The notes: generated by a model from the letters alone, not told the origin. 64,000 nucleotides of DNA from Solen grandis (GCA_021229015.1 CM037777.1:65441946-65505945), one strand, 5' to 3'. Positions 1 through 11,350 are shown, numbered from the stretch's first letter. Program-made: numbers and translations.

Positions 1-3000
1 TGTGACGTCCTTGGTTCGAATCTTGGATTCGCCATAGAACCTTAGTTCTTTCGAATCTTGGCAAACCTATATAATCCTGCACAATAAGGTCTTAATATAT
101 AACTTCTGTGAAAATTCCATGACAATCCGTCCATAAATGACAGCTGTACAGCGCGTACAAACTTTGGTAGCTATTTTTAGTTCTGACGTCATGTGACGTC
201 ATATGAAAATTTTAAACATTGGATCAAAATGTTCATGATCACTTACAAAGGACTTTCAATTTCCATTCTTCATGAACCCTTGCAACATGAGTAAATTGAC
301 ATCAAGAAATCGGAAATTCTATACAACTTGATGACGTCATATGACGTCATATGACGTTCATCTTAACAAAATGCAAAGGAAACACAGAGACATATAATCT
401 CGCCAAATATCAACTTTCTATCTCATCTAGAATGGATTTTATATGGATTTGAAATGTGACGTCCTTGGTTCGAATCTTGGATTCGCCATAGAACCTTAGT
501 TCTTTCGAATCTTGGCAAACCTATATAATCCTTCACAATGAGGTCGTAATATATAACTTCTGTGAAAATTCCATGCCAATCCGTCCATAAATGACGGCTG
601 TACAGCGCGTACAAACTTTGGAAGCTATATTTAGTTATGACGTCATGTGACGTCATATGAAAATTTTAAACATTGAATCTAAATGTTCACGATAAACTAC
701 ATAGGACTTTTAATTTTCATTGTCTATGAACCTTTGCAACATAAGTAAATTGACATCAAGAAATCGGAAATTCTATACAACTTGATGACGTCATATGACG
801 TCATATGACGTTCATCTTTACAAAATGCAAAGGAAACACAGAGAGGAATAATCTCGCCAAATATCAACTTTCTATCTCATCTAGAATGGATTTTATATGG
901 ATTTGAAATTTGACGTCCTTGGTTCGAATCTTGGATTCGCCATAGAACCTTAGTTCTTTCGAATCTTGGCAAACCTATATAATCCTGCACAATGAGGTCT
1001 TAATATATAACTTCTGAGAAAATTCCATGAAAATCAGTCCATAAATGACGGCTGTACAGCGCGTACAAACTTTGGTAGTTATTTATAGTTCTGACGTCAT
1101 GTGACGTCATGTGAAGATAAAAATAACATTTTCCAAAATGCCATTGCTTCAGGTATCTGTTGATAGAATTTCTTTGTCCTAGACCTTCAGCAACTTAATG
1201 AAATAACAACATGAAAAGGTTGGAAAAAAAGAATAACTAGACTTCTTTTGTTTTGAACAAAAGATAGGGCTTTCTGCACTGCAAACCATGACAAACCTGG
1301 TGTTTTTCGAATTTTGGCAAACCTATATAATCCTGCACAATGAAGTCGTAATATATAACTTCTGTGAAAATTCCATGCCAATCCGTCCATAAATGACGGC
1401 TGTGCAGCGCGGATGAACTTTGGTAGCTTTTTTAAGTTTTGATGTCATGTGACGTCATATGAAAATTTTACTCATTAAATCTTAATGTTCATGATTACCT
1501 ACATAGGACATTAAATTTTCATTGTCTATGAACCTTTGCAACATGAGTAAATTGACATTCAGGAATCGGAAATTCTCTACAATTTGATGACGTCATATGA
1601 CGTTCATCTTTTCAAAATGCAAAGGAAACACAGAGACGTATAAGCTCGCTAAATATCAAATTTCTATCTCATCTAGAAACGATTTTATACGTATTTAAAA
1701 TTTGACGTCCTTGGTTCGAATCTTGGATTCGTCAAAGAACCTTAGTTCTTTCGAATCTTGGCAAACCTACAGAATCCTGCACAATGAGGTCGTAATATAT
1801 AACTTCTGTGAAGATTACATGCCAATCTATCAATAAATGACGGCTGTACAGAGCGGACAAACTTTGGTAGTTATTTATAGTTCTGACAACATGTGACGTC
1901 ATATGAAAATTTTAAAATTGAATTAAATGTTCCTTTATTACAAAGGTTTAATTTTTTAGTAAATTGACATCAAGAAATCGGAAATTCTATACAACTTGAT
2001 GATGTCAATGACGTCATATGACGTTCATCTTTACAAAATGCAAAGGAAACACAGAGACGTATATAATCTCGCCAAATATCAACTTTCTATCTCATCTAGA
2101 AACGATTTTATACGTATTTGAAATTTGACGTCCTTGGTTCGAATCTTGGATTCGCCATAGAACCTTTGCTTTTTCGAATCTTGGCAAACCTATTTAATCC
2201 TGCACAATGAGATCGTAATATATAACTTCTGTGAAAATTCCATGACAATCCGTCCATAAATGACGGCTGTACAGCGCGTACAAACTTTGGTAGCTATTTT
2301 TAGTTCTGACGTCATGTGACGTCATATGAAAATTTTAAACATTGGATCAAAATGAACATGATCACCTACAAAGGATTTTAAATTTCAATTGTTTATGAAC
2401 CCTTGCAACATGAGTAAATTGACATCAAGAAATCGGAAATTCTATACAACTTGATGACGTCATTTGACGTCATATGACGTTCATCTTTATTTTATGCAAA
2501 GGAAACACAAAGACGTATAATCTCGCCAAATATCAACTTTCTATCTCATCTAGAAACGTTTTTTATATGGATTTGAAATTTGACGTCCTTGGTTCGAATC
2601 TTGGATTCGCCATAGAACCTTTGCTTTTTCGAATCTTGGCAAACCTATATAATCCTGCACAATGAGATCGTAATATATAACTTCTGTGAAAATTCCATGA
2701 CAATCCGTCCATAAATGACGGCTGTACAGCGCGTACAAACTTTGGTAGCTATTTTTAGTTCTGACGTCATGTGACGTCATATGAAAATTTTAAACATTGG
2801 ATCAAAATGAACATGATCACCTACAAAGGATTTTAAATTTCCATTGTTTATGAACCCTTGCAACATGAGTAAATTGACATCAAGAAATCGGAAATTCTAT
2901 ACAACTTGATGACGTCATATGACGTCATATGACGTTCATCTTTATTTTATGCAAAGGAAACACAGAGACGTATAATCTCGCCAAATATCAACTTTCTATC

Positions 3001-3810
3001 TCATCTAGAAACGTTTTTTATATGGATTTGAAATTTGACGTCCTTGGTTCGAATCTTGGATTCGCCATAGAACCTTAGTTCTTTCGAATCTTGGCAAACC
3101 TATATAATCCTGCACAATGAGGTCGTAATATATAACTTCTGTGAAAATTCCATGCCAATCCGTTCATAAATGACGGCTGTACAGCGCGTACAATATTTGG
3201 TAGCTATTTTTAGTTCTGACGTCATGTGACGTCATATGAAAATTTTAAACATTGAATCTAAATGTTCATGATTACCTACATAGGACATTAAATTTTCATT
3301 GTCTATGAGCCTTTGCAACATGAGTAAATTGACATCAAGAAATCGGAAATTCTATACAACTTGATGACGTCATATGACGTCATATGACGTTCATCTTTAC
3401 AAAATGCAAAGGAAACACAGGAGGAATAACTTAGCCAAATATCAACTTTCTATCTCATCTAGAATCGATTTTAAATGGATTTGAAATTTGACGTCCTTCG
3501 TTCGAATCTTGGATTCGCCATAGAACCTTAGTTCTTTCGAATCTTGGCAAACCTATATAATCCTGCACAATGAGGTCTTAATATATAACTTCTGTGAAAA
3601 TTCCATGACAATCCGTCCATAAATGACGGCTGTACAGCGCGTACAAACTTTGGTAGCATTTTTTAGTTTTGACGTCATGTGACGTCATGTGAAGATAAAA
3701 ATAACATATTCCAAAATGCCATTGCTTCAGGTGTCTGTTGATAAAATTTCTTTGTCCTAGACCTTTAGCAACTTAATGAAATAACAACATGAAAAGGTTG
3801 GAAAAAAAGA
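1..3810. repeat. Tandem array of a ~453-bp TGACGTCA-rich unit
   Basis: The landmark GACGTCCTTGGTTCGAATC recurs near 4, 458, 911, 1704, 2127, 2580, 3034 and 3488, giving a 453-454 bp period apart from one interrupted stretch (911 to 1704). Each unit has a hairpin GGTTCGAATC...GATTCG, a segment ending in TGACGTCATGTGACGTCA, and a block of two to three further ATGACGTCAT palindromes. Units are very alike, so the array is fairly young or homogenised. Unit ends at ~1105-1232 and ~3690-3810 carry a distinct tail that finishes GGTTGGAAAAAAAGA before an AAT-rich spacer. The ORFs that cross it (for example 423-656 and 2550-2780, minus) repeat with the unit and are not genes. Confidence 0.93.
1237..3810 (-). 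mobile_element. Putative Helitron-like element, block 1
   Basis: Read on the minus strand this block would begin TCTTTTTTTCCAACC (its plus-strand GA is at 3809-3810), run through five or so 453-bp units, and end with an 8-bp-stem hairpin (1245-1263, CTTTTGTT/AACAAAAG), four bases, then CTAG (1237-1240) followed by T. A 5' TC and a 3' hairpin shortly before CTRR followed by T are classic Helitron termini. No Rep/helicase ORF is present, so it would be non-autonomous. The family assignment is inference; the termini are directly visible. Confidence 0.45.
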
Positions 3811-3942
3811 ATAATAATAATAAAAGACAGAACAAACCCAATAGGTCTTTCTGCGAAAAGCAGAAAGCCCTAATAATAATAATAAAAGACAGAACAAACC
3901 CAATAGGTCTTTCTTTCTGCGGAAAGCAGAAAGCCCTAATAA
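3811..3942. repeat. AAT-rich spacer with two tandem hairpin units
   Basis: Two copies of a ~65-bp unit (AATAATAATAATAAAAGACAG... to ...AGAAAGCCCT). Each copy ends in a perfect 8-bp-stem hairpin CTTTCTGC/GCAGAAAG, one with loop GAAAA and one with loop GGAAA or similar. It sits exactly between the tail of block 1 and the CTAG of the next block, so it looks like a nested or aborted terminus. Confidence 0.7.
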
Positions 3943-4146
3943 CTAGATGTCATTCGTGAAAACGAATGATAGGACTTTCTGCAAGCTATGTTAATGCAAA
4001 AAGCAGGATAGAAGTTTCATGTAATGTCTCACCTCTGGTAGTATTTCATGTTCATGCTGAACAATTGACATTGTATTCCGAAATTAGTGCATATGATAAG
4101 AACTAAGTATTAGTCTGTGACGTAACATGATGTCATATGACGTCAG

Positions 4147-5510
4147 GACATGACTGCAAACTTGATTTCTAGTTTAAAGGTCCTATGTTCGAATCTTCCT
4201 TCAGCCACAATACTTCGATCTTTCGGAATTAAGGTTAGCTGACAAAATATTCACACCTTAGTTTCAAGATGTACCATCTGTAAAAATTTGAAGAAAATCT
4301 GATCATAAATGGCGGCTGTAGAGCGCGAACACCATTTTTACTTTACTGCAATAACTCTGAAATTTTCATCCTGAAGCTCTTTAATCTTAAAATGAAATTT
4401 TCGGTCCTATATTCGAATCTTATTTCCGCCACAGAACTTCGGTCTTTCGGAGTTTCGCTTAACTGACAGGATATGCACACCTTAGTTTCAAGATGTACCA
4501 TCTTTGAAAATTTGAAGAAAATCCGACCATAAATGACGGCTGTAGAGCGCGAACACCCTTTTTTCACTATTTTTAGCTCCGACGTCACGTGACGTCATAG
4601 GATGCTGAAGATGCTTTTGTTCAAAAGCGCATACTTTACTGTCAAAACTCTGAAATTTTCATTATTCTGAACAACTGGCATCATGTCAAAATCATTGCCC
4701 TAATATGAAAATTAAGAAGTATGCCTATGATGTCACATGACGTCATATGACGTCACGAATCAAAATTTATTTAGAAATTCTGGAGAACTGTAAACTGTGT
4801 AAGTTTCAACTTTCTATCTCATCCTGAAGCTCTTTAATCCTAAAATGAAATTTTCGGTCCTATGTTCGAATCTTATTTCCGCCACAAAACTTCGGTCTTT
4901 CGGAATTTCAGTTAGCTGACAGGATATGCACACTTTTGATTCAAGATGTACCATCTGTGAAAATTTTAGGAAAATCCGACCATAAATGACGGCTGTAGAG
5001 CGCGAACACCATTTTTCACTATTTTTAGCTGTGACGTCATGTGACGTCATAGGGTGCTGAAGATGCTTTTGTTCAAAAGCGCATACTTTACTGTCATAAC
5101 TCTGAAATTTTCATTATTCTGAACAACTGGCATCATGTCGAAATCATTGCCCTAAAATGAAAATTATGAAGTATGCCTTTGACGTCATATGACGTCATAT
5201 AACGCCATGACTTAAAATATATGTAGAAATTCTGCAGAACTGCAAACTGTATAAGTTTCAACTTTCTATCTCATCCTGAAGCTCTTTAATCCTAAAATGA
5301 AATTTTCGGTCCTATGTTCGAATCTTATTTCAGCCACAAAACTTCGGTCTTTCGGAATTTCGGTTAGCTGACAGGATATGCACACCTTAGTTTCAAGATG
5401 TACCATCTGTGAAAATTTGAAGAAAATCCGACCATAAATGACGGCTGTAGAGCGCGTACACCATTTTTCACTATTTTTAGCCGTGACGTCATGTGTCCCA
5501 AATTTACGTT
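4147..5510. repeat. Diverged relatives of the 453-bp unit
   Basis: The landmark here reads GGTCCTATGTTCGAATCTT and recurs at ~4169, 4405, 4856 and 5309. It is followed by GACAGGATATGCACACC and by AAATCCGACCATAAATGACGGCTGTAGAGCGCG, which parallels the CCATAAATGACGGCTGTACAGCGCG segment of the 1-3810 array. TGACGTCA sites are kept. The two subfamilies share layout more than sequence, so the array contains at least two ages of copies. ORFs at 4343-4588 and 4814-5050 (minus) are repeat shadows. Confidence 0.85.
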
Positions 5511-6724
5511 TCTCTGTGGTATAATACCTGCATTTCCATATTGAGAATATATGTTTTCTACCTAACTTAGTTCATTTCACATGGATCCTTTCTTTAATAT
5601 GAAACAATTGTTCCTGTTGTTCATTTAAAAGAACGCAAATTACACATAAAGTACATGATGAACAACGAGATATTTTCAATACACATTTTATTTACTATTT
5701 ACCTTGTCTTTATTTTCATTTATCAATATTGAATAAAGGACACTAAATTAAAGTATGAATTTTAAACACTAGACATTTCCTTTACAAAGAAAATATATAT
5801 AGAGATAATCCGAACAAATATAGTAGGCCACGACCTCACATGAGCACAGGTAAACGTTGTACCTTTACTGCTTTCTTACAGTGACGCCCAGTAGATTTCT
5901 CAACAGAACTTCACATTCTACTTTATATACATATAACTATTTGACATTCTAGTGGTATTGAATATTGAATCATTAATTTTGGTATCTAACATATAACGCT
6001 TTATATATGTTTAAATAATAAGAATGAATAGTTTATTGATTGCGCTTGAATTACGCATTTACACTTTTATGATTATTATCATGAGTTCTTATTTCTCATG
6101 TAACTTTCTTATATCATGACCAAATAAGAAAAGCAGGGTACCGTTAGAAAGGTCATTAAATTCCCAACATTTCACACGCTTTATGTATGGACCTATTCAT
6201 AACTGCTTTTGAAATATGGACGCTTAAACATCGAACAAAATGCAAAAATATGCCAAAATATGTTCAACGATATTTAAATAACTATTCTTTGGATCTTTAA
6301 AAGCTGCATATCGTTCGAAAGGAAATTGATTGGGCAATAATCATGTTCATAATGATATTTACAAAAATCAATATTTTTTGAGATACATGCAGTTTTCTAC
6401 ACTACGAATAGCGCCGTTTTCGCTGTTCCGCCATTACTGTGCCATTTCAAGCCCGATCTTCAAAAATATTTTCTCATCAGAAAGAGCTTCGAAAGCACTA
6501 ATAAAAATACGCATATTGTCTCGATAGAATGTTGTTTGTTTTTGAGATATTACAGGTCAAAAGAAAAAACGATAATTGATATATGACCTTGACCTTTGAG
6601 ATTTTCCGGAAACGGAGATGATATTTGACAATGAGATGCTATGGTGCAGATTCAGAGAAAATTTAAAGTCAATCGTTCAAGAAATTTAGAGTACAGGGCT
6701 GAAAAACCGTTTGTATTTGTTTCA
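5511..6724. other. AT-rich stretch, no gene
   Basis: No credible coding exon is seen. 6131-6540 (starting GGGTACCGTTAGAAAGGTC) is a diverged copy of 7760-7980, which starts AGGTACCGTTAGAAAGGTC; both continue with a shared ACCTAT...AAATATGCCAAAA-type body. A plus-strand ORF at 6330-6527 has no supporting features. Confidence 0.5.
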
Positions 6725-7176
6725 GAATTTTTATTAACATAATGACGTCAAATGACGTTATATGACGTCAAATGTCACAGAATTTGAAGAAGACATCAAT
6801 TTTTTTCTAGCTTACATAGGAGCTACAAAATACTTAAAAACATTTTAAGGTCCAAAGTTCGAAACTTGGTTTAACCACAGAACCTTGGTCTTTTCGAATG
6901 TGGGAAAACCTATATTATCATGCACATCTAGAACGTAATAGACACATTTTGTGAAAATATCGAGAAAATCCGCCAAGAAATGAAGGCTGTAGAGCGCGAA
7001 CAAACTTTTGTAACAAATGTCAAATGTGACGTCATGTGACGTCATAGGAATATAAGGATCATAGATTCTAAAATTTCATCGCGTCCGGTATGAGCTATTA
7101 AGTTTTCGTGATTCTAGACCGTCAGGAACCTATTGAAATAGCAACCTCTTTTGGAAGAAAAGAATAATAATAATAA
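6725..7176. repeat. Single diverged 453-type unit with full tail
   Basis: Shows TGACGTCAAATGACG near 6743, the GGTCCAAAGTTCGAAACTTGG landmark at ~6850, AAATCCGCCAAGAAATGAAGGCTGTAGAGCGCG at ~6970, TGACGTCATGTGACGTCATAGG at ~7027, and a tail with the segment GACCGTCAGGAACCTATTGAAATAG. It confirms that tail plus unit form one family. Confidence 0.75.
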
Positions 7177-7240
7177 CTAGACTCCTTTTGTTCTGAACAA
7201 AAGAAAGGGCTTTCTGCTAACTATGTCAAACCTGATCATA
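7177..7240 (-). mobile_element. Third CTAG-hairpin terminus
   Basis: CTAG at 7177-7180, four bases, then hairpin CTTTTGTT-CTG-AACAAAAG (7185-7203), then AAAGGGCTTTCTGC. It is nearly identical to the terminus at 1237 and is preceded by (AAT)n. The rest of this copy to the right is short or degraded. Confidence 0.6.
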
Positions 7241-8009
7241 CTTATTCATTTTTCTGACATACACCATCTTCAAATACTGAAGAAAATCCGCCCCGAATTG
7301 ACAGCTGTGCAAACATAAATAAATAATAGAGGAAATCTGTGATGTCATATAACATAATTCAAATTTTAAAGTCATTGCATTCAAAAGGGATTAAGTGACT
7401 TTGTTTTTAGTTATAATTTCATAATGCTAATTTTTCCAGAACCATCTTTAAGATAACTACAATAATCTTCGTGTTCTGCAAGGGAATGAAGTATCACTAG
7501 TCTTCTTAACATGCTAATAAGGTATACAAGATTCCTTTTCTACAAAATATTCATTTCTCATATCTTCATTGAAGTTTCTTGTTCAATTGAAGGGGGCACA
7601 GAGAATTAAAATAAATTACTGTATCACATTTTACCTTTAATGTAACAGAAATAAAATTTAGAATAATATTTGGGATCAACTGCAGAAGTACAAGGAAAAA
7701 TGTTGTCTTTTTTTCCCAGAAATTCTTACTTTCATGCAACTATGATGTCCGATTTTTAAAACCCAGGTACCGTTAGAAAGGTCTTCTGAATTCAAACATG
7801 TACTTACTTTATGTTTAAACCTATCTGTTTTTGCGATTTATAAAGTTATTCCTCCCCCCAAAAAGGCAAAAATCGGCAAAAAGATATTCATGTCAACTAC
7901 TACCATTCGACAAATAACTTAATAATTAATAGACCGATCATTAAGATATGCATAGCACTAGAACCGCATTGAATCATGATAAAAATATTGTTCTTCATGA
8001 TATTTTCAA
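7241..8009. other. Non-coding, repeat-derived
   Basis: No exon is seen. 7760-7980 is the second copy of the GGTACCGTTAGAAAGGTC repeat also found at 6131-6540. The rest is AT-rich. Confidence 0.5.
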
Positions 8010-8825
8010 CAAGAGGGCCAAGGTGGCCCTAAAGACTCTCACCTGAGAAAAACTGCCTTCATTACCTGTACAAGTTACTAAATTATAGCATAATTGTACT
8101 GAAGACATAATCCATCAGATTATTTATAATACCACGAAGTAAAGAGAGCCTGTTGTCAAAATTTGAAGTCAAACTTGACTGAAAAAATATTTTAAAACAC
8201 ACAAATTTAAACATCAAAAGGGATATAACTCTTGACCTAATTGGCAAATGTCAGACATTATCGAACTTGGCAGAAAGAATATGGCTATAAACATTGTTCT
8301 AAAGATTGAAGATGTTTACTTCAGAAATGAAGATGCTAAAGTGCAAATAAAGTGAAATATTACATATTTTATATCAAAAGGGGCATAACTCCTGACCTAT
8401 TTGACAGATATCAAATCGAACTTCCCAAAAAACTAAAACATTCATAGAGTTTGAAGATGATTCTTAAGAAATGAAAATGCTAGAGTGCAAACAAACTAAA
8501 TATTGGCATTTTTTAATATTTAAAGGAGCATAACTCATGACCTTATGGGCCGATATCAGCCATAATCAAAATTGTCCGAGATTTTATGGTAATAAACATT
8601 GTCATAACGTTTGAAGATGATTGTTTAAGAAATGAAGATGCTAGAGTGCAAACAAACTGAAAATTGGCATATTATCAAAAGGGGTATAACTCCTGACCTA
8701 AAATTTTAATATCAGCCATAATCCTGAGATGATGGTAATAAACATTGTCATAAAGTTTGAAGATGATTGCTTAAGAAATGAAGATGCAAGAGTGCAAAGT
8801 GTCAATGACAATGTGAAATCTAGCT
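8010..8825 (-). mobile_element. Bivalve AGCTCACC-family element, minus orientation
   Basis: On the minus strand it ends with CTCAGGTGAGAG, a 6-bp hairpin GGGCCA/TGGCCC (8015-8029), TCTTG, then T. Inside are about four ~150-bp tandem units, each with a GGGGCATAACTCCTGACC-type start and a GAAGATGATT..AAGAAATGAAGATGCTAGAGTGCAAA-type end (near 8221, 8380, 8525 and 8680). It has no coding potential and abuts, back to back, a plus-oriented copy of the same family at 8828. Confidence 0.75.
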
Positions 8826-8827
8826 TT

Positions 8828-9037
8828 TTTAGCTCACCTGAGCACAAAGTGCTCAAGGTGAGCTTTTGTGATCGCCCTTCGTCCGGCGTCCGTCGTCGTC
8901 CGTCGTGCGTCGTCAGTCGTCCGTCGTCAACAATTTGCTTTAAACAACATCTCCTCTGAAACCGCTGGACAGAATTTAATGAAACTTGGCAGGAATGTTC
9001 CTTGGGTGAGGCTTTACAAAAGTTGCTAAAATAAAGT
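8828..9037 (+). mobile_element. AGCTCACC-family element, 5' part, cut by gap
   Basis: Starts TTTAGCTCACCTGAGC, with the inverted arm GCTCAAGGTGAGCT making a terminal hairpin, followed by a CCGTC/CGTC-rich leader and AAACAACATCTCCTCTGAAACC, then runs into the N gap. The overlapping ORFs on both strands are repeat shadows, one of them spanning the gap. Confidence 0.85.
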
Positions 9038-9137
9038 NNNNNNNNNNNNNNNNNNNNNNNNNNNNNNNNNNNNNNNNNNNNNNNNNNNNNNNNNNNNNNN
9101 NNNNNNNNNNNNNNNNNNNNNNNNNNNNNNNNNNNNN
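9038..9137. other. Assembly gap, 100 N
   Basis: Exactly 100 unresolved bases, the usual scaffold placeholder, lying inside a repeat. Confidence 0.99.
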
Positions 9138-9491
9138 ACACTGGCAACATACTGAAATTAACTCTTGAAGGAGGTTGGAAAAAAATAGGCAATAAGAATA
9201 AGAATAATAACAAATCAGCAGGTTTACCAAGCAAGATAGTGGTCTTCTTGTTGTACAAAAAAAAAAAAAAGAAATGTGCATTACAGAAGGGAAGTACTTT
9301 CTTTCCAAGGTTTTGAGCCTCAAAGTCGGGTTGCACACTATATATGGATGTGCACATTATTTTAAAACTTTATGGTAGGTAAAGTCATAACAGATGGACT
9401 CTAGGTGTATTTTTTGATGTTATGGAGTAAACAAATTGTTTGTAAAAAAACATAAGGAAGATGGGCAATGTACATACAACAATAAAATAAA
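9138..9491. other. Repeat-flank, no gene
   Basis: Begins with GAAGGAGGTTGGAAAAAAATAGG and AATAAGAATAATAAC, resembling the tail of the 453-bp family. A poly-A run lies near 9257. No exon is seen. Confidence 0.4.
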
Positions 9492-10499
9492 CAAGAAATG
9501 TTTGTGAAACATATATGCCCCCCTCATATGCCAATCTTAGCTATTACACAGCAGTTTGCCTTCACAATGTTGGCTTGTCACAAAAAATTCTCAAACTTCA
9601 AAAAATTGAGTGAAAATATAATGTGCTAAAATGTGGAACTAAACATTTACTGAAATAAATGGGCTGGAGAAATATTTACACAAGTCCACAAAGGTTTAAG
9701 TGAAAGAACATTGTCAGTTATAAACAAACAAAACATTAAGACTTAAGTGCTCTAGGTTTATTAATACAAATTAACAAATCAGCCTTGCTAGCCATAAGCA
9801 CAAACATCCACAATAATGAAAAAAAAAAGATACATCATCCTTCAAATATCTCAAACTTTAAAACAAAACAACATTACAACATAAATTATGTTATCTTGAT
9901 TTAAGTAATAAAAAGTCTTTTGCATATTTTCCATATAGTGGCCAAGTCATCAAACATATATACAAAAATTAATAATCAGTAATATTTGAGGTATGACACC
10001 AAAATGATAGGGGTCATCTATAATCTAGCAACAACCACAGAAGTTTGAGACTTAAAGGTCAAATAGAACTTAAGTTATACTCGGACTGGTATTATACATA
10101 CACAACATGTAACATTGACCTTTGAGGTAATGACACCAAAATCGATAGGGGTCATCTACTAATCGTGAGCAACAACCACAAGAAGTTTGAGACTTAAAGG
10201 TCAAATAGAACTTAAGTTATCACTCGGACAAGGTCTGGTATTATACATACACAACATGTGACCTTGTGACCTTGACCTTTGAGGTAATGACACCAAAATC
10301 AATAGGGGTCATCTACTAATCATGAGCAACAACCACATGAAGTTTGAGACTTAAAGGTCAAATAGAACTTAAGTTATCACTCGGACAAGGTCTGGTCTAC
10401 CGACAGACCGACGGACCGACCTACACTCTGACCTACGGACCGACCGACCGACATGAGCAAAGCAATATACCCCCTCTTCTTCGAAGGGGGGCATAATTA
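9492..10499 (-). mobile_element. Bivalve GGGGGCATA-bounded repeat element
   Basis: The left end has CAAG (9492), a 6-bp hairpin ATGTTT/AAACAT (9498-9512) and ATATATGCCCCCC. The right end reads TATACCCCCTCTTCTTCGAAGGGGGGCATAATTA, that is, mirrored C/G-rich ends. Near the right end a module (TGACACCAAAATCGATAGGGGTC ... CACTCGGACAAGGTCTGG) is repeated three times, followed by a CGACCGACCGAC stretch. No ORF is credible. Read on the minus strand, the left end is hairpin-TT-CTTG-T. Confidence 0.75.
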
Positions 10500-10517
10500 G
10501 TGGCCATACAAGATTAC

Positions 10518-10644
10518 CTGAGTTTAGTGTGACATCATTTTGACTGTCCAGGGTCAGCTGACAGAAGCCGGTATCAGCCAGACCCCACTCCTGCACAATG
10601 TCCTGGAACTGGCTGATATCCACATCACCTCTCTTGGCACACAG
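10518..10644 (-). CDS. PWWP/DNMT3-like gene, exon C
   Basis: Acceptor TTTTTCCTGTCCACAG sits just upstream and donor GTAATCTTG follows TCAG. The exon gives 42 codons beginning LCAKRGDVDISQFQDIVQEW and ends in phase 1. It follows exon B in phase 0 without a stop. In DNMT3 proteins the region after the PWWP domain is a helical linker before the ADD zinc domain, and this exon would fall there. No ADD or methyltransferase exon is visible at lower coordinates in this window, where only repeats and a gap occur, so the 3' part is far away, in the gap, or missing. The function is tentative. Confidence 0.5.
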
Positions 10645-10685
10645 CTGTGGACAGGAAAAACACTACAGTGGGACCCCATTACAAA

Positions 10686-11350
10686 CTAGAAATGTGTCCA
10701 GAGGACACAGATAACCCCACCTGTCGCAATTTCCAAAACAAAGGCCAACACCCAGGTGCCCAGTCATGTCCATGAAGTTTCAAGTCTGTACAAATACTTT
10801 CAGAATTACATGCATCACAAGCATAAAATTCCATATTTTTCAAAAACAAAGACCTATAACACTGTCAATATCCACGAAGGTTCAATAAAAAAACCTAAGT
10901 GCACAAGTTCATGTCCTGAATAATATATCCATCAAGTTCCAAGTCTGTAGTACAAATATTTTCAGAGTTACATGCATCACAAGCATAAAATTCCATATTT
11001 TTTAAAAAACAAAGACCTATACTCTGTCAACTTTAATGATGGTTCGATGAAAATACCCAGGTGTGCATATTCATGTCCTGAATAATATATATCCATGAAG
11101 TTCCAAGTCTGTACAAATACTTTCAGAGTTACATATGTCACAAGCATGAAATTTCATATTTTTCAAAAACAAGAGCCCATAACTTCAACGATGGTTTGAT
11201 GAAAATACCCAGGGGCTCAAGTTCATGTCCTGAATAATATATCCATGAAGTTTCAAGTCTGTAGTACAAATACTTTCAGAGTTATGCATGTCACAAAGTT
11301 TCGGGATGGATGGAAGGAAAGACGGACAAAAGCAAATCTACATGTGCACC
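10686..11350 (-). mobile_element. CTAG-hairpin repeat element with ~165-bp tandem units
   Basis: Left end: CTAG (10686-10689), four bases, hairpin GTGTCC-AGA-GGACAC (10694-10708). The interior is about four tandem units of ~165 bp, each containing CATGTCC..AATAATATATCCATGAAGTTYCAAGTCTGTA, CAAATACTTTCAGAGTTACATG and ATTCCATATTTTTCAAAAAC. The right end is ATGGATGGAAGGAAAGACGGAC followed by a C9 tract. It lies in the intron between exons C and B of the PWWP gene. Its terminus matches the Helitron-like termini at 1237, 3943 and 7177. Confidence 0.65.

Larger units (their letters stand above)
3943..7163 (-). mobile_element. Putative Helitron-like element, block 2 (diverged)
   Basis: CTAG at 3943-3946 is followed four bases on by a 7-bp-stem hairpin with GAAA loop (CATTCGT/ACGAATG, 3951-3968) and then AGGACTTTCTGC, the same terminal layout as block 1. 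The body holds diverged units (4147-5510), an AT-rich stretch and one further diverged unit (6725-7160) whose tail ends GGAAGAAAAGA at 7163, in front of (AAT)n and the next CTAG (7177). No transposase or helicase ORF was found. The element class is inferred from the termini only. Confidence 0.4.

Noticed and set aside
1..3810. Hammerhead ribozyme motifs in the hairpin-rich repeats
   Set aside because: I looked for the CTGANGA and GAAA cores in correct order near the hairpins and did not find a consistent set.
8698..9357. 219-codon minus ORF
   Set aside because: It crosses the 100-N gap, which is translated as X, and the rest is AGCTCACC-family repeat.
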